Assembly: GCA_016872875.1 (NCBI GenBank)
Contig: VGYW01000553.1
Location: forward strand, 1-5,023
Length of the DNA stretch: 5,023 bases
Origin: Planctomycetota bacterium
GTDB taxonomy: Bacteria; Planctomycetota; PUPC01; DSUN01
Direction of reading: 5' to 3'
Both the position numbers and the translations under genes were made by a program. Every line of letters begins with the position of its first letter. Position 1 is the first letter of the stretch. Shown piece by piece: positions 1 through 4,803 of this stretch. A model generated the notes under the pieces. The model made no database searches. It saw nothing but the letters and a program-made list of their open reading frames with translations, and was not told the origin of the DNA.

Positions 1-164
1 GCCCCGGGCTCGACCAACGCCGCACATTCCCTGGGGGCAAACCCGCGGGCAAGCAAGGCGCTCTCTCGGTCCGTCAACGTCGGATCGGCGGTTAGGGGCC
101 CTCCCCACATTCGTACCAGTAAGGCGCTCTGACGGTCACACTGCCGAGAGACAGGAGCCCACAT
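1..164 (-). CDS. Possible partial reading frame running off the left edge (weak)
   Basis: A minus-strand frame is open from an ATG at 164-162 to the window edge, about 54 codons without a stop. I do not recognise the product. The peptide contains two similar heptads, DRQSALL and DRESALL, 22 residues apart, reflecting a short DNA repeat. No clear ribosome binding site precedes the ATG. A plus-strand frame over the same bases is also open until a TGA at 130-132, so the coding strand is not settled. This could equally be non-coding, GC-rich intergenic DNA. Positions 165-272 show nothing I can identify. Confidence 0.2.
   Translation of the reverse strand, partial: MWAPVSRQCDRQSALLVRMWGGPLTADPTLTDRESALLARGFAPRECAALVEPG
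55..137. repeat. Pair of short direct repeats, 66 bp apart
   Basis: The sequence AAGGCGCTCT occurs at 55-64 and 121-130. Each copy is followed, after two variable bases, by CGGTC, giving 15 of 17 matching positions. The 66 bp period equals 22 codons, so the repeat would stay in frame in any reading frame crossing it. It may be an internal protein repeat or a small non-coding duplication. Confidence 0.4.
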
Positions 165-272
165 TGGGGCCGGGCATGGCACGTCCTGCTTCAAGAAAAA
201 CCACCTCACGGTGGCCATTGAGAAAGACTGTGCCCAAGAAACCCTTGACTTTCTCATGGCGGTCTTGCCCGG

Positions 273-680
273 TCTTTGCCCGCGCGGTGGAGAAGAAGGT
301 GGCAAGGGAATGGGGGCAAAGGAATGGAAAGCCGGATACGGATGGGCTTACGCCTTGCCCTTCTTCCCCTTGGGGGGCGGGCCCCAGGGCTTGGCGGGGA
401 TGGGTTTGCCGAGGGGGATGTAGCGGTCTTTGAGGACCAGGTCGCGGTCGAGGACCTGGCCTTCCTGGATGGGGGTGTGGGCCTCGGCGGCGTGGGCAGT
501 GAGGCGGGCGAGGATGTCGGGGTGTTTGGAGGAGAGGTCGGTGGTTTCGGCGAGGTCGGCGGCGAGGTCGTAGAGTTCCCACTTGCCCTTGGGGCCGGCG
601 GTGCGGATGGCCTTCCAGGCGCCTTCGCGGACGGCGAGCTGGCCGCAGTCCCCCAGATAGAGGTATCTGTGCTTGCGCTG
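273..680 (-). repeat. Long direct repeat, copy 1 (sulfatase 3' end plus downstream flank)
   Basis: This 408 bp stretch matches 3005-3412 in the same orientation and without net gaps; both stop codons lie at the same offset, 75 bp in. A hand comparison of the coding part (348-680) gives about 38 differences in 333 bases, roughly 88-89% identity. Outside these limits the two loci look unrelated. The left limit falls in the loop of a hairpin complete only at copy 2. The right limit is at the codon for the Q that starts the conserved QRKH/QRQH segment. Confidence 0.85.
348..680 (-). pseudogene. Sulfatase C-terminal fragment (5' part missing)
   Basis: The last 110 codons of a sulfatase gene remain here, from QRKHRYLY to PPPKGKKGKA and a TAA stop at 350-348. 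The segment is about 86% identical (95 of 110 residues by hand) to residues 405-514 of the complete sulfatase in this window. It contains the family's typical end domain (DCGQLAVREGAWKAIR, WELYDLA.DLAE). It lacks everything needed for catalysis: the Cys-x-Pro-x-Arg formylglycine site, the metal ligands and the signal peptide. The frame stays open upstream to about 1028, but that extension does not look like sulfatase and lies antisense to the methyltransferase, so it is probably fortuitous. The fragment is likely a remnant of a second sulfatase gene or a duplicated 3' end left by integration of the neighbouring cassette. Confidence 0.85.
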
Positions 681-700
681 TCGTGCGGAGGCGGTATAAT
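673..700 (+). promoter_or_regulatory. Putative sigma70-like promoter for the methyltransferase
   Basis: A perfect TATAAT at 695-700 is preceded, after a 16 bp spacer, by TTGCGC at 673-678, which keeps the TTG of the -35 consensus. Transcription would start near 707, about 100 bases before the preferred methyltransferase start at 808. The -35 box lies in the last bases of the sulfatase repeat and the -10 box just outside it, so the promoter straddles the cassette edge. The -10 match is strong and the -35 weak; there is no direct proof of activity. Confidence 0.4.
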
Positions 701-771
701 GGCCTTCGGATACCAAGGGTGCGGCAGGCCCCTCGCCGGAGATGTGGCCCCTTCGCATCTCCTCAGGCGGA

Positions 772-795
772 CTTCGACGCCTTCCGGCGCCGAAG
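772..795 (+). other. Small hairpin in the methyltransferase leader
   Basis: CTTCGACGCC (772-781) and GGCGCCGAAG (786-795) can pair at 9 of 10 positions around a TTCC loop. The hairpin ends 12 bases before the GTG at 808. If transcription starts near 707 and translation at 808, it would lie in the untranslated leader and could affect initiation. If translation starts at 742 it is simply coding sequence. No U-tract follows, so it is not an obvious terminator. Confidence 0.3.
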
Positions 796-807
796 CGGGG
801 CACAGCA

Positions 808-1692
808 GTGAGCCGTCCCGCGAAGAAGCCCAGGAAGTACAGAGAGAGCCATGGCAATTCGGAAGACATGGTGTCGGAGCTTTTCCCCGGCATCGAAACG
901 GGGCTGCTTGAGGTCCAGACGGCAGAATCGGCGAGCGTGGTTATCCTTCCGCCCAGCGATGTCCTGGATACCCTCGAAAGGGTCAAGGGGCGCGTCACGG
1001 CTACAATCCTCGATCCGTGGTACAACAAGGGCGTGGGCGGGACCCGTCCCGACTACCACACTTGGCTCTCAGAGGTTCTCGAGGCCGCTTGCAGAGTCTC
1101 CTCTCACGTCTTCCTGTGGGGATTCCCTGAGATCGTCGCCAGGTGCCTCGACTACATCCCCGCGGGTTGTGAACTCGTCGCCTGGCTGACGTGGTACTAC
1201 AAGAACTGCCCCTCTGTGATCAGAGGATGGCGCTCTGCCCAGCTCGCCTGCCTTCACATCGGCCACCACGGGGCGCGCATCTACCCCGAGCACTTCTTGA
1301 ATGGCGCCCAACTCGAGAGGCAACGCGAAGGCAAGCTGCGTTACATGCCCGGCCCACCGAGCGTCATCGAAGCCTCACTGATCGTCGGCTTCGTCGGTCG
1401 CTCCGAAAAAACCGGCCATCCGGCCCAGAAGCCGGTGGCGGCCATTGAGCCCCTTATCAAGATGAGCACTCAGCCAGGCGACATAATCCTCGACCCGATG
1501 TGCGGCTCCGGCACGACAGGCGTCGCCGCCCGCAACCTCGACCGCCGCGCCATCCTCTGCGACATCTCCGAAGACTACACCCGAATGGCCGAGAAGCGCC
1601 TCGGCATGGAACGGGTGACATGCTCTGAGGGAATTGACCCTTCGCAGTTGTTCGTAACCGAATCGGGCGAGAAGTTTCGAGTTACGATCTGA
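808..1692 (+). CDS. Beta-class DNA amino-methyltransferase (N6-adenine or N4-cytosine)
   Basis: This enzyme should transfer a methyl group from S-adenosylmethionine to an exocyclic amino group of adenine or cytosine in DNA. Numbering from an ATG at 742, the catalytic motif IV is DPWY at 91-94, followed by a Trp-rich middle region (145-175). Motif X (GHPAQKP, 225-231) and SAM-binding motif I (DPMCGSGTTG, 251-260) come next, with an acidic ILCDISEDY (271-279) after it. The order IV, then X and I, defines the beta class. Length (about 295-316 residues) is normal for a stand-alone enzyme. The start is uncertain: ATG 742 has no spaced ribosome binding site, GTG 808 gives a plausible basic N-terminus (VSRPAKKPRKY), and ATG 868 is also possible; all keep every motif. 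The gene converges on the HNH gene with 59 bp between stops, suggesting a restriction-modification pairing, although solitary mobile-element methyltransferases look similar. The target sequence cannot be predicted. Confidence 0.9.
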   Translation: MSRPAKKPRKYRESHGNSEDMVSELFPGIETGLLEVQTAESASVVILPPSDVLDTLERVKGRVTATILDPWYNKGVGGTRPDYHTWLSEVLEAACRVSSHVFLWGFPEIVARCLDYIPAGCELVAWLTWYYKNCPSVIRGWRSAQLACLHIGHHGARIYPEHFLNGAQLERQREGKLRYMPGPPSVIEASLIVGFVGRSEKTGHPAQKPVAAIEPLIKMSTQPGDIILDPMCGSGTTGVAARNLDRRAILCDISEDYTRMAEKRLGMERVTCSEGIDPSQLFVTESGEKFRVTI

Positions 1693-1751
1693 CCCCAGGG
1701 CCGTGGAAGGGGCCGCCAGGAACTGAGCAAGCTGCCATCGAATTGAACATC

Positions 1752-2588
1752 CTACCGTGGTGCCGACTCAGTTGCCTCCCTGCACTCCTCCGCGAACTCG
1801 CATCGACGGCATAGCCGGTTGCGGGCGGAGTATCTGCGAAAACATGGTGGAGCATTCTCCGCACTTCTTGGTGGAACGATGTCCAAGCCCATCCTCTGGA
1901 ATTCGTCTTCGGTGAACAACCCCTCTGCGTGACCGACCATTCTGGCAAGCTCGTTGAGGTGAAATCGCAGTGTCTTGCGCCTGAGCTCGAGGTAGTCAAT
2001 CCTGTTGCGCCCAAGTGCGCCGTACAGACAGTATGCCTCGTCTCCCCGTCCAGGGTCTATCAGTTCCAGTTCAACGAGCGCTTTGTAAATCTCCCTGACG
2101 TGGTTCTTGGCCGCATCGTCGTGGAGTAGTCTGTACCCGGAGGATTGGATGTAGATGCGGAGGTCCTGTAGTGACTTGAACATCTGGTATCCGACTTCAA
2201 CGTTGAGCGGGAAGTACATGGCACGCCTATCGGCTTGCCGCAAGATGCCTCTTATGATGTCGACGTCGTTCTCTCGTTGGCGGATGTCCTGGGGGAGAAG
2301 TGGATACCGCCTGACGAGATCGAGCCAAGTTTCCTTGTAGAGGCGGAGCGTCGCCGGTGCGACGTTGCGAGACATCGTGTGAGTGGTGTGGACCTCGGAG
2401 TGGCAGGACGTACAGAGCAGCATAAGGTTGTCCTCGGAGTTGTCTCCACCCTCGGCCACTGACACGATGTGGTGAACGTGCTCTGCATTGCGTTGCCAGC
2501 AGAGGTTGCATATGCGTCTGGACTCCACCATGAGTTTGGCTTCCGTCTCTTCGGCAACCTTCTGCCGTTCATGATTCTCAGATTTCAT
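1752..2588 (-). CDS. HNH endonuclease with a C-terminal four-cysteine cluster
   Basis: This 278-residue protein is a predicted metal-dependent nuclease. The N-terminal HNH domain (about 25-70) has zinc-binding pairs C27-x2-C30 and C59-x2-C62, the catalytic H39-H40 with the following AEGGDNSEDNL, and H63 and H67 completing the fold. Residues about 75-245 match nothing I know; they look helical, with an aromatic segment near 124-165. The end carries C249-x10-C260-x2-C263-x5-C269, reminiscent of Fe-S or zinc sites in Cas4, AddB and WhiB proteins, but nothing else of those families is present. I chose ATG 2588 because AAGGAGG lies 9 bases upstream; an in-frame TTG at 2612 would add 8 residues but has no better signal. 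The start overlaps the end of the DUF2283 gene by 11 bases, so translation is probably coupled. The convergent methyltransferase makes a restriction or defence role attractive but unproven. The gene appears less GC-rich than the sulfatase. Confidence 0.88.
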   Translation of the reverse strand: MKSENHERQKVAEETEAKLMVESRRICNLCWQRNAEHVHHIVSVAEGGDNSEDNLMLLCTSCHSEVHTTHTMSRNVAPATLRLYKETWLDLVRRYPLLPQDIRQRENDVDIIRGILRQADRRAMYFPLNVEVGYQMFKSLQDLRIYIQSSGYRLLHDDAAKNHVREIYKALVELELIDPGRGDEAYCLYGALGRNRIDYLELRRKTLRFHLNELARMVGHAEGLFTEDEFQRMGLDIVPPRSAENAPPCFRRYSARNRLCRRCEFAEECREATESAPR

Positions 2589-2928
2589 TTCGTGGCTCCT
2601 CCTTACTTCCAAGTATCGGACTGTTCCGGGACCACGCTACTCGATTCCTGGTTGGCTGTCGGAGCGGGCGCTTGTGGGGCCGGCGCTTGCTGGCGTGAAG
2701 GATGGTGATGCCGACCACCTCGTCGCCTTCGTAGCGCATGATGATGTCGTTGTCGGTTAGCTCGCTGTCGTCGGCGTGGCTCGGCTTCTTGAGGGTGACG
2801 TAGAGCACGTCGGCCTCCCTGTCGTAGTCGAGCCACACGTGTTGCGATGGAAGCTTGGACACCACAGCGGCCAAACACAGGCAACGGTCAACCAGGGCTT
2901 GGGTTCTCCTTGCACTTCTGCTTGCCAT
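2578..2928 (-). CDS. DUF2283 family protein, upstream partner of the HNH gene
   Basis: Residues about 30-81 form a DUF2283 domain: the opening HVWLDYDREADVLYVTL, an acidic middle with a D-x-I-x-x-RY strand, and the closing VVGITILHASKR. The family is small and its function is not firmly known; members are often encoded beside DUF4258 proteins in toxin-antitoxin-like pairs. Here the partner is instead the HNH nuclease, whose start overlaps this stop by 11 bases. The N-terminal 29 residues are a basic, probably helical lead-in. The tail after the domain (82-116) is Arg- and Pro-rich and longer than I expect for the family, so it may be recent or slightly frameshifted. The start at 2928 lies only 6 bases after a promoter-like TAGGCT and has no clear Shine-Dalgarno site, suggesting leaderless translation. 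An antitoxin-like or regulatory role toward the nuclease is a hypothesis. Confidence 0.8.
   Translation of the reverse strand: MASRSARRTQALVDRCLCLAAVVSKLPSQHVWLDYDREADVLYVTLKKPSHADDSELTDNDIIMRYEGDEVVGITILHASKRRPHKRPLRQPTRNRVAWSRNSPILGSKEEPRNEI
2598..2604 (-). promoter_or_regulatory. Strong ribosome binding site deciding the HNH start
   Basis: The minus strand reads AAGGAGG here, a full Shine-Dalgarno match, 9 bases before the ATG at 2588-2586. It lies inside the last codons of the DUF2283 gene, so the HNH protein can be translated efficiently from the shared transcript. This supports the shorter HNH start over the upstream TTG. Confidence 0.75.
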
Positions 2929-2934
2929 GCCGAC

Positions 2935-2963
2935 AGCCTACCGCCTCGGCCCGGCATAGTCAA
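2935..2963 (-). promoter_or_regulatory. Promoter-like sequence for the DUF2283-HNH operon
   Basis: On the minus strand TTGACT (2963-2958) and TAGGCT (2940-2935) are separated by 17 bases, the ideal sigma70 spacing. The same two boxes with the same spacer length occur upstream of the sulfatase at 4714-4686, and the 13 bases after the -10 box also match closely. The DUF2283 ATG begins 6 bases after the -10 box, at or next to the expected transcription start. This duplication makes a chance match unlikely. Confidence 0.6.
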
Positions 2964-2976
2964 GCGTGAGTTCTTG

Positions 2977-3057
2977 ATTCCCTTGCCCCCATTCCCTTGC
3001 CTGCTCTTTGCCCGCGTAGGAGAGAAGAACCTGGCAAGGGAATGGGGGCAAAGGAAT
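2977..3057. repeat. Large hairpin between the sulfatase and the DUF2283 operon
   Basis: The arms at 2977-3001 and 3033-3057 are 25 bases each and pair with a single mismatch around a 31-base loop. The left arm itself contains ATTCCCTTGCC twice. The structure begins 22 bases after the sulfatase stop and ends 13 bases before the next promoter, so it could insulate the two transcripts. No U-tract follows on either strand, so it is not a standard intrinsic terminator; a mobile palindromic repeat is the alternative. Its right arm recurs exactly at 301-325, but there the left arm is missing. Confidence 0.75.
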
Positions 3058-3412
3058 GGAAGCCCGGATTCGGATGGGGTTACGCTTTGCCCTTCTTCCC
3101 CTTGGGCGGCGGGCCCCAGGGCTTGTCGGGGATGGGTTTGCCGAGGGGGGTGTAGCGGTCTTTGAGGACGAGGTCGCGGTCGAGGACTTCGCCCTCGACG
3201 ATGGGGGTGTGGGCCTCGGCGGCGTAGCGGGTGAGACGGGCGAGGATGTCGGGGTGCTTGGCCGAGAGGTCGGCGGTCTCGGCGAGGTCGGTGGCGAGGT
3301 CGTAGAGTTCCCAGACGCCCTTCGGGCCGCGGGTGCGGATGGCCTTCCAGGCGCCTTCGCGGACGGCGAGTTGGCCGCAGTCCTGCCAGTAGAGGTACTT
3401 GTGCTGGCGTTG
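3005..3412 (-). repeat. Long direct repeat, copy 2 (inside and downstream of the intact sulfatase)
   Basis: This is the partner of 273-680 in direct orientation, covering the last 110 sulfatase codons and 75 bp of 3' flank. It starts in the loop of the large hairpin. Recombination with copy 1 would delete the three-gene segment between them and leave a full-length hybrid sulfatase gene. Confidence 0.85.
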
Positions 3413-4624
3413 AGGGGGTTCTGGCTCAGGCACCCTCACCCTGCCCTCTCCCCGAGGGAGAGGGAGCAGCAGTTCGGAGAGGATCGAGATGCCGTCTGTG
3501 TCGGAGGGGCACTTCGCGCCGGTCAGTTCGGCGAGGGTGGGCATGAGGTCGGGGAAGTAGCCGAGGTGGTCGCTGGTGCGGCCAGGCTTGATCTTGCCGG
3601 GCCAACGCACAATGTAGGGGACGCGGAGTCCGCCTTCGTAGAGGCGTCCCTTGCCGCCGCGGAAGCGGCGCTTGCCGGTGGCGGGGTCAACGTTGGGGCC
3701 GAAGATGCCGTCGGGGTGCGCCCCCTTTTCGGCGAAGTACTCGTAGCCGCCGTTGTCGCCGGAGAAGAAGACGATGGTGTCGTCGTCGAGGCCGAGTTCC
3801 TTGAGCATGGCCAGAATCTCGCCGACCTGGCGGTCCACGAGGTTGACCATTGCGGCGTAGACCTTGGCGTCGCGGGGCCAGGGCTTGTCGCGGTAGGGCG
3901 CGAGCGACGGGTCGTCGTCGGGGAAGCCCCACTGGCCGTGTGGCGGGGTGTAGGGGAGGTAGAGGAAGAATGGGCGGCCCTTGTTCGCTTTGAGGAACTT
4001 CTTGGCCTCGTCGTGGATGACGTACTGGCTGAAGGTCTTGCCCTCGCGGTAACTGCCGGGGTTGCCCTCGAGCGGCACCTCCTGGCTGTTGCGGATGAGG
4101 TAAGCGGGGTAGAAGGTGTGGGCGTGGACCTGGTCGTAGTAGCCGAAGAAGAGGTCGAAGCCGTGGGTTTCGGGGACGCCTGAGGTGCCGCGGGCGCCGC
4201 AGCCCCACTTGCCGAAGCCGCCAGTGGCGTAGCCGGCCTTCTTGAGCATCGAGGCGATGGTCTCCTCGCCCGCGCGAAGCGGCTCCCAGCCGGCGTTCGA
4301 GCGAAGCGAGGTGTGGCCGAGGTGCTTGCCCGTCAGGAGCGTGGCGCGGGTAGGGGCGCACACGCAGCCCCCCGCGAGGAACTGTGTGAAGCGGATGCCC
4401 TCCGCGGCCATGCGGTCAACGTTGGGCGTCCGCAGCTCCTCGTGGCCCATGCACGACAGCTCGAAGTAGCCCAGCTCGTCAATGATGAAGTAGACGATGT
4501 TGGGCTTGCGGGCCTTCGGCTCGGCCTCGGCGGCGAAGGCCCGAACAAGACCGCCTGAAGGCGGCACTACGAACGGGACTCCGAGCGCGGCCGTGGAGAA
4601 CTCGCGACGGGTCAGCTTGGCCAT
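3080..4624 (-). CDS. Tat-exported type I (formylglycine) sulfatase
   Basis: This 514-residue enzyme should hydrolyse sulfate esters, perhaps of sulfated polysaccharides, outside the cytoplasm. A twin-arginine signal (T5-R6-R7-E8-F9) precedes a short hydrophobic stretch and a likely AFAAEA cleavage area near 29-34. The catalytic domain starts at PNIVYFIIDELG (41-52; metal ligands D49 and E50). C89-A-P-T-R93 is the signature whose Cys is converted to formylglycine by a maturase not encoded here. H229 and D290-N291 are further active-site candidates, and the C-terminal subdomain has YLYWQD (410-415) and AWKAIR (425-430). The usual GKWH appears as GKWG (138-141). Overall length and order fit the family, but the substrate is not readable. 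Two palindromic elements lie in frame, at residues 21-25 and 387-393. The start is supported by GAAGGG 8 bases upstream and by the Tat motif. Confidence 0.95.
   Translation of the reverse strand: MAKLTRREFSTAALGVPFVVPPSGGLVRAFAAEAEPKARKPNIVYFIIDELGYFELSCMGHEELRTPNVDRMAAEGIRFTQFLAGGCVCAPTRATLLTGKHLGHTSLRSNAGWEPLRAGEETIASMLKKAGYATGGFGKWGCGARGTSGVPETHGFDLFFGYYDQVHAHTFYPAYLIRNSQEVPLEGNPGSYREGKTFSQYVIHDEAKKFLKANKGRPFFLYLPYTPPHGQWGFPDDDPSLAPYRDKPWPRDAKVYAAMVNLVDRQVGEILAMLKELGLDDDTIVFFSGDNGGYEYFAEKGAHPDGIFGPNVDPATGKRRFRGGKGRLYEGGLRVPYIVRWPGKIKPGRTSDHLGYFPDLMPTLAELTGAKCPSDTDGISILSELLLPLPRGEGRVRVPEPEPPQRQHKYLYWQDCGQLAVREGAWKAIRTRGPKGVWELYDLATDLAETADLSAKHPDILARLTRYAAEAHTPIVEGEVLDRDLVLKDRYTPLGKPIPDKPWGPPPKGKKGKA
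3431..3464. repeat. Palindromic element inserted in frame in the sulfatase gene
   Basis: CCCTCTCCC (3444-3452) and GGGAGAGGG (3456-3464) form a perfect 9 bp hairpin with a 3-base loop, and CACCCTCACC lies next to it at 3431-3440. In the protein it produces LLLPLPRGEGRVRV (385-398) between the DGIS segment and the C-terminal subdomain. Translated PLPRGEG-like peptides are a familiar sign of a GC-rich palindromic repeat scattered in many bacterial genomes. It likely extends a surface loop. Confidence 0.65.
4545..4575. repeat. Second palindromic element, in the sulfatase signal peptide
   Basis: CCGCCT (4551-4556) and AGGCGG (4559-4564) pair around two bases. In the sulfatase frame the element reads VVPPSGGLVR (19-28), in the hydrophobic part of the Tat signal peptide. 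I recall similar VVPPSGG peptides recurring in planctomycete proteins, which suggests a dispersed repeat, but a genome search is needed to confirm that. Confidence 0.55.
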
Positions 4625-4632
4625 GTGTCAAG

Positions 4633-4638
4633 CCCTTC
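4633..4638 (-). promoter_or_regulatory. Ribosome binding site of the sulfatase
   Basis: The minus strand reads GAAGGG, 8 bases before the ATG at 4624-4622. It is a moderate Shine-Dalgarno match at good spacing and supports the chosen start. Confidence 0.5.
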
Positions 4639-4649
4639 GCCCAGATGCA

Positions 4650-4679
4650 CTAGGGGATGGATGCCACGAGCCTTGCCAT
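4650..4679 (-). other. Nine-codon mini-ORF in the sulfatase leader
   Basis: An ATG at 4679-4677, 6 bases after the sulfatase -10 box, opens MARLVASIP and stops at TAG 4652-4650, 25 bases before the sulfatase ATG. It occupies the same place relative to the promoter as the real start of DUF2283. It could be a leaderless leader peptide or simply part of the duplicated promoter segment. There is no amino-acid run suggesting attenuation. Confidence 0.3.
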
Positions 4680-4685
4680 GCCGAT

Positions 4686-4714
4686 AGCCTATCGCCCCAT
4701 GCCGATCAAGTCAA
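4686..4714 (-). promoter_or_regulatory. Promoter-like sequence for the sulfatase
   Basis: TTGACT (4714-4709) and TAGGCT (4691-4686) on the minus strand are separated by 17 bases, identical boxes and spacing to the DUF2283 promoter. The predicted start of transcription leaves a leader of about 55 bases. The -10 box lies in a small palindrome (CGATAG-C-CTATCG) absent from the other copy, so an operator role is not supported. Confidence 0.6.
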
Positions 4715-4760
4715 GCCAAGACATCGAGCATGGCCCCCAGTTCTGGTGAATTGCTCCGCA

Positions 4761-4803
4761 GCCCCCACGGGGGCGTACTATATCAGCCCAGGGCGAAGCC
4801 CTG
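4761..4803. repeat. Two tandem REP-like hairpins
   Basis: GCCCCC/GGGGGC (4761-4774, 2-base loop) and CAGGGC/GCCCTG (4789-4803, GAA loop) are perfect inverted repeats 14 bases apart, upstream of the sulfatase promoter. Paired short GC-rich hairpins of this size are typical of REP-like dispersed extragenic repeats. No REP-associated transposase is present in the window. Confidence 0.55.

Noticed and set aside
276..911. Plus-strand open frame of 211 codons
   Set aside because: Its middle is antisense to the sulfatase fragment and shows the same mirror-image composition as the frame opposite the intact sulfatase.
681..1028. N-terminal extension of the sulfatase fragment as a fused protein
   Set aside because: The residues upstream of QRKH show no sulfatase similarity and are antisense to the methyltransferase, so the open frame is probably chance.
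851..1189. Alternative plus-strand frame starting at ATG 851, with a purine-rich stretch before it
   Set aside because: It overlaps the methyltransferase in another frame, and only the chosen frame carries the DPWY, GHPAQKP and DPMCGSG motifs.
1693..1751. Bidirectional terminator between the convergent genes
   Set aside because: Only weak GGCC pairings and no U-tract are visible; I could not support a terminator.
3056..4183. Long plus-strand open frame of 375 codons
   Set aside because: It lies antisense to the sulfatase and is rich in Gly, Val, Ala and Glu, the usual mirror image of a GC-rich gene; the opposite strand has clear catalytic motifs.
4684..4696. CGATAG-C-CTATCG palindrome as an operator
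   Set aside because: It is not preserved in the matching promoter before DUF2283, so it may be incidental to the -10 region.
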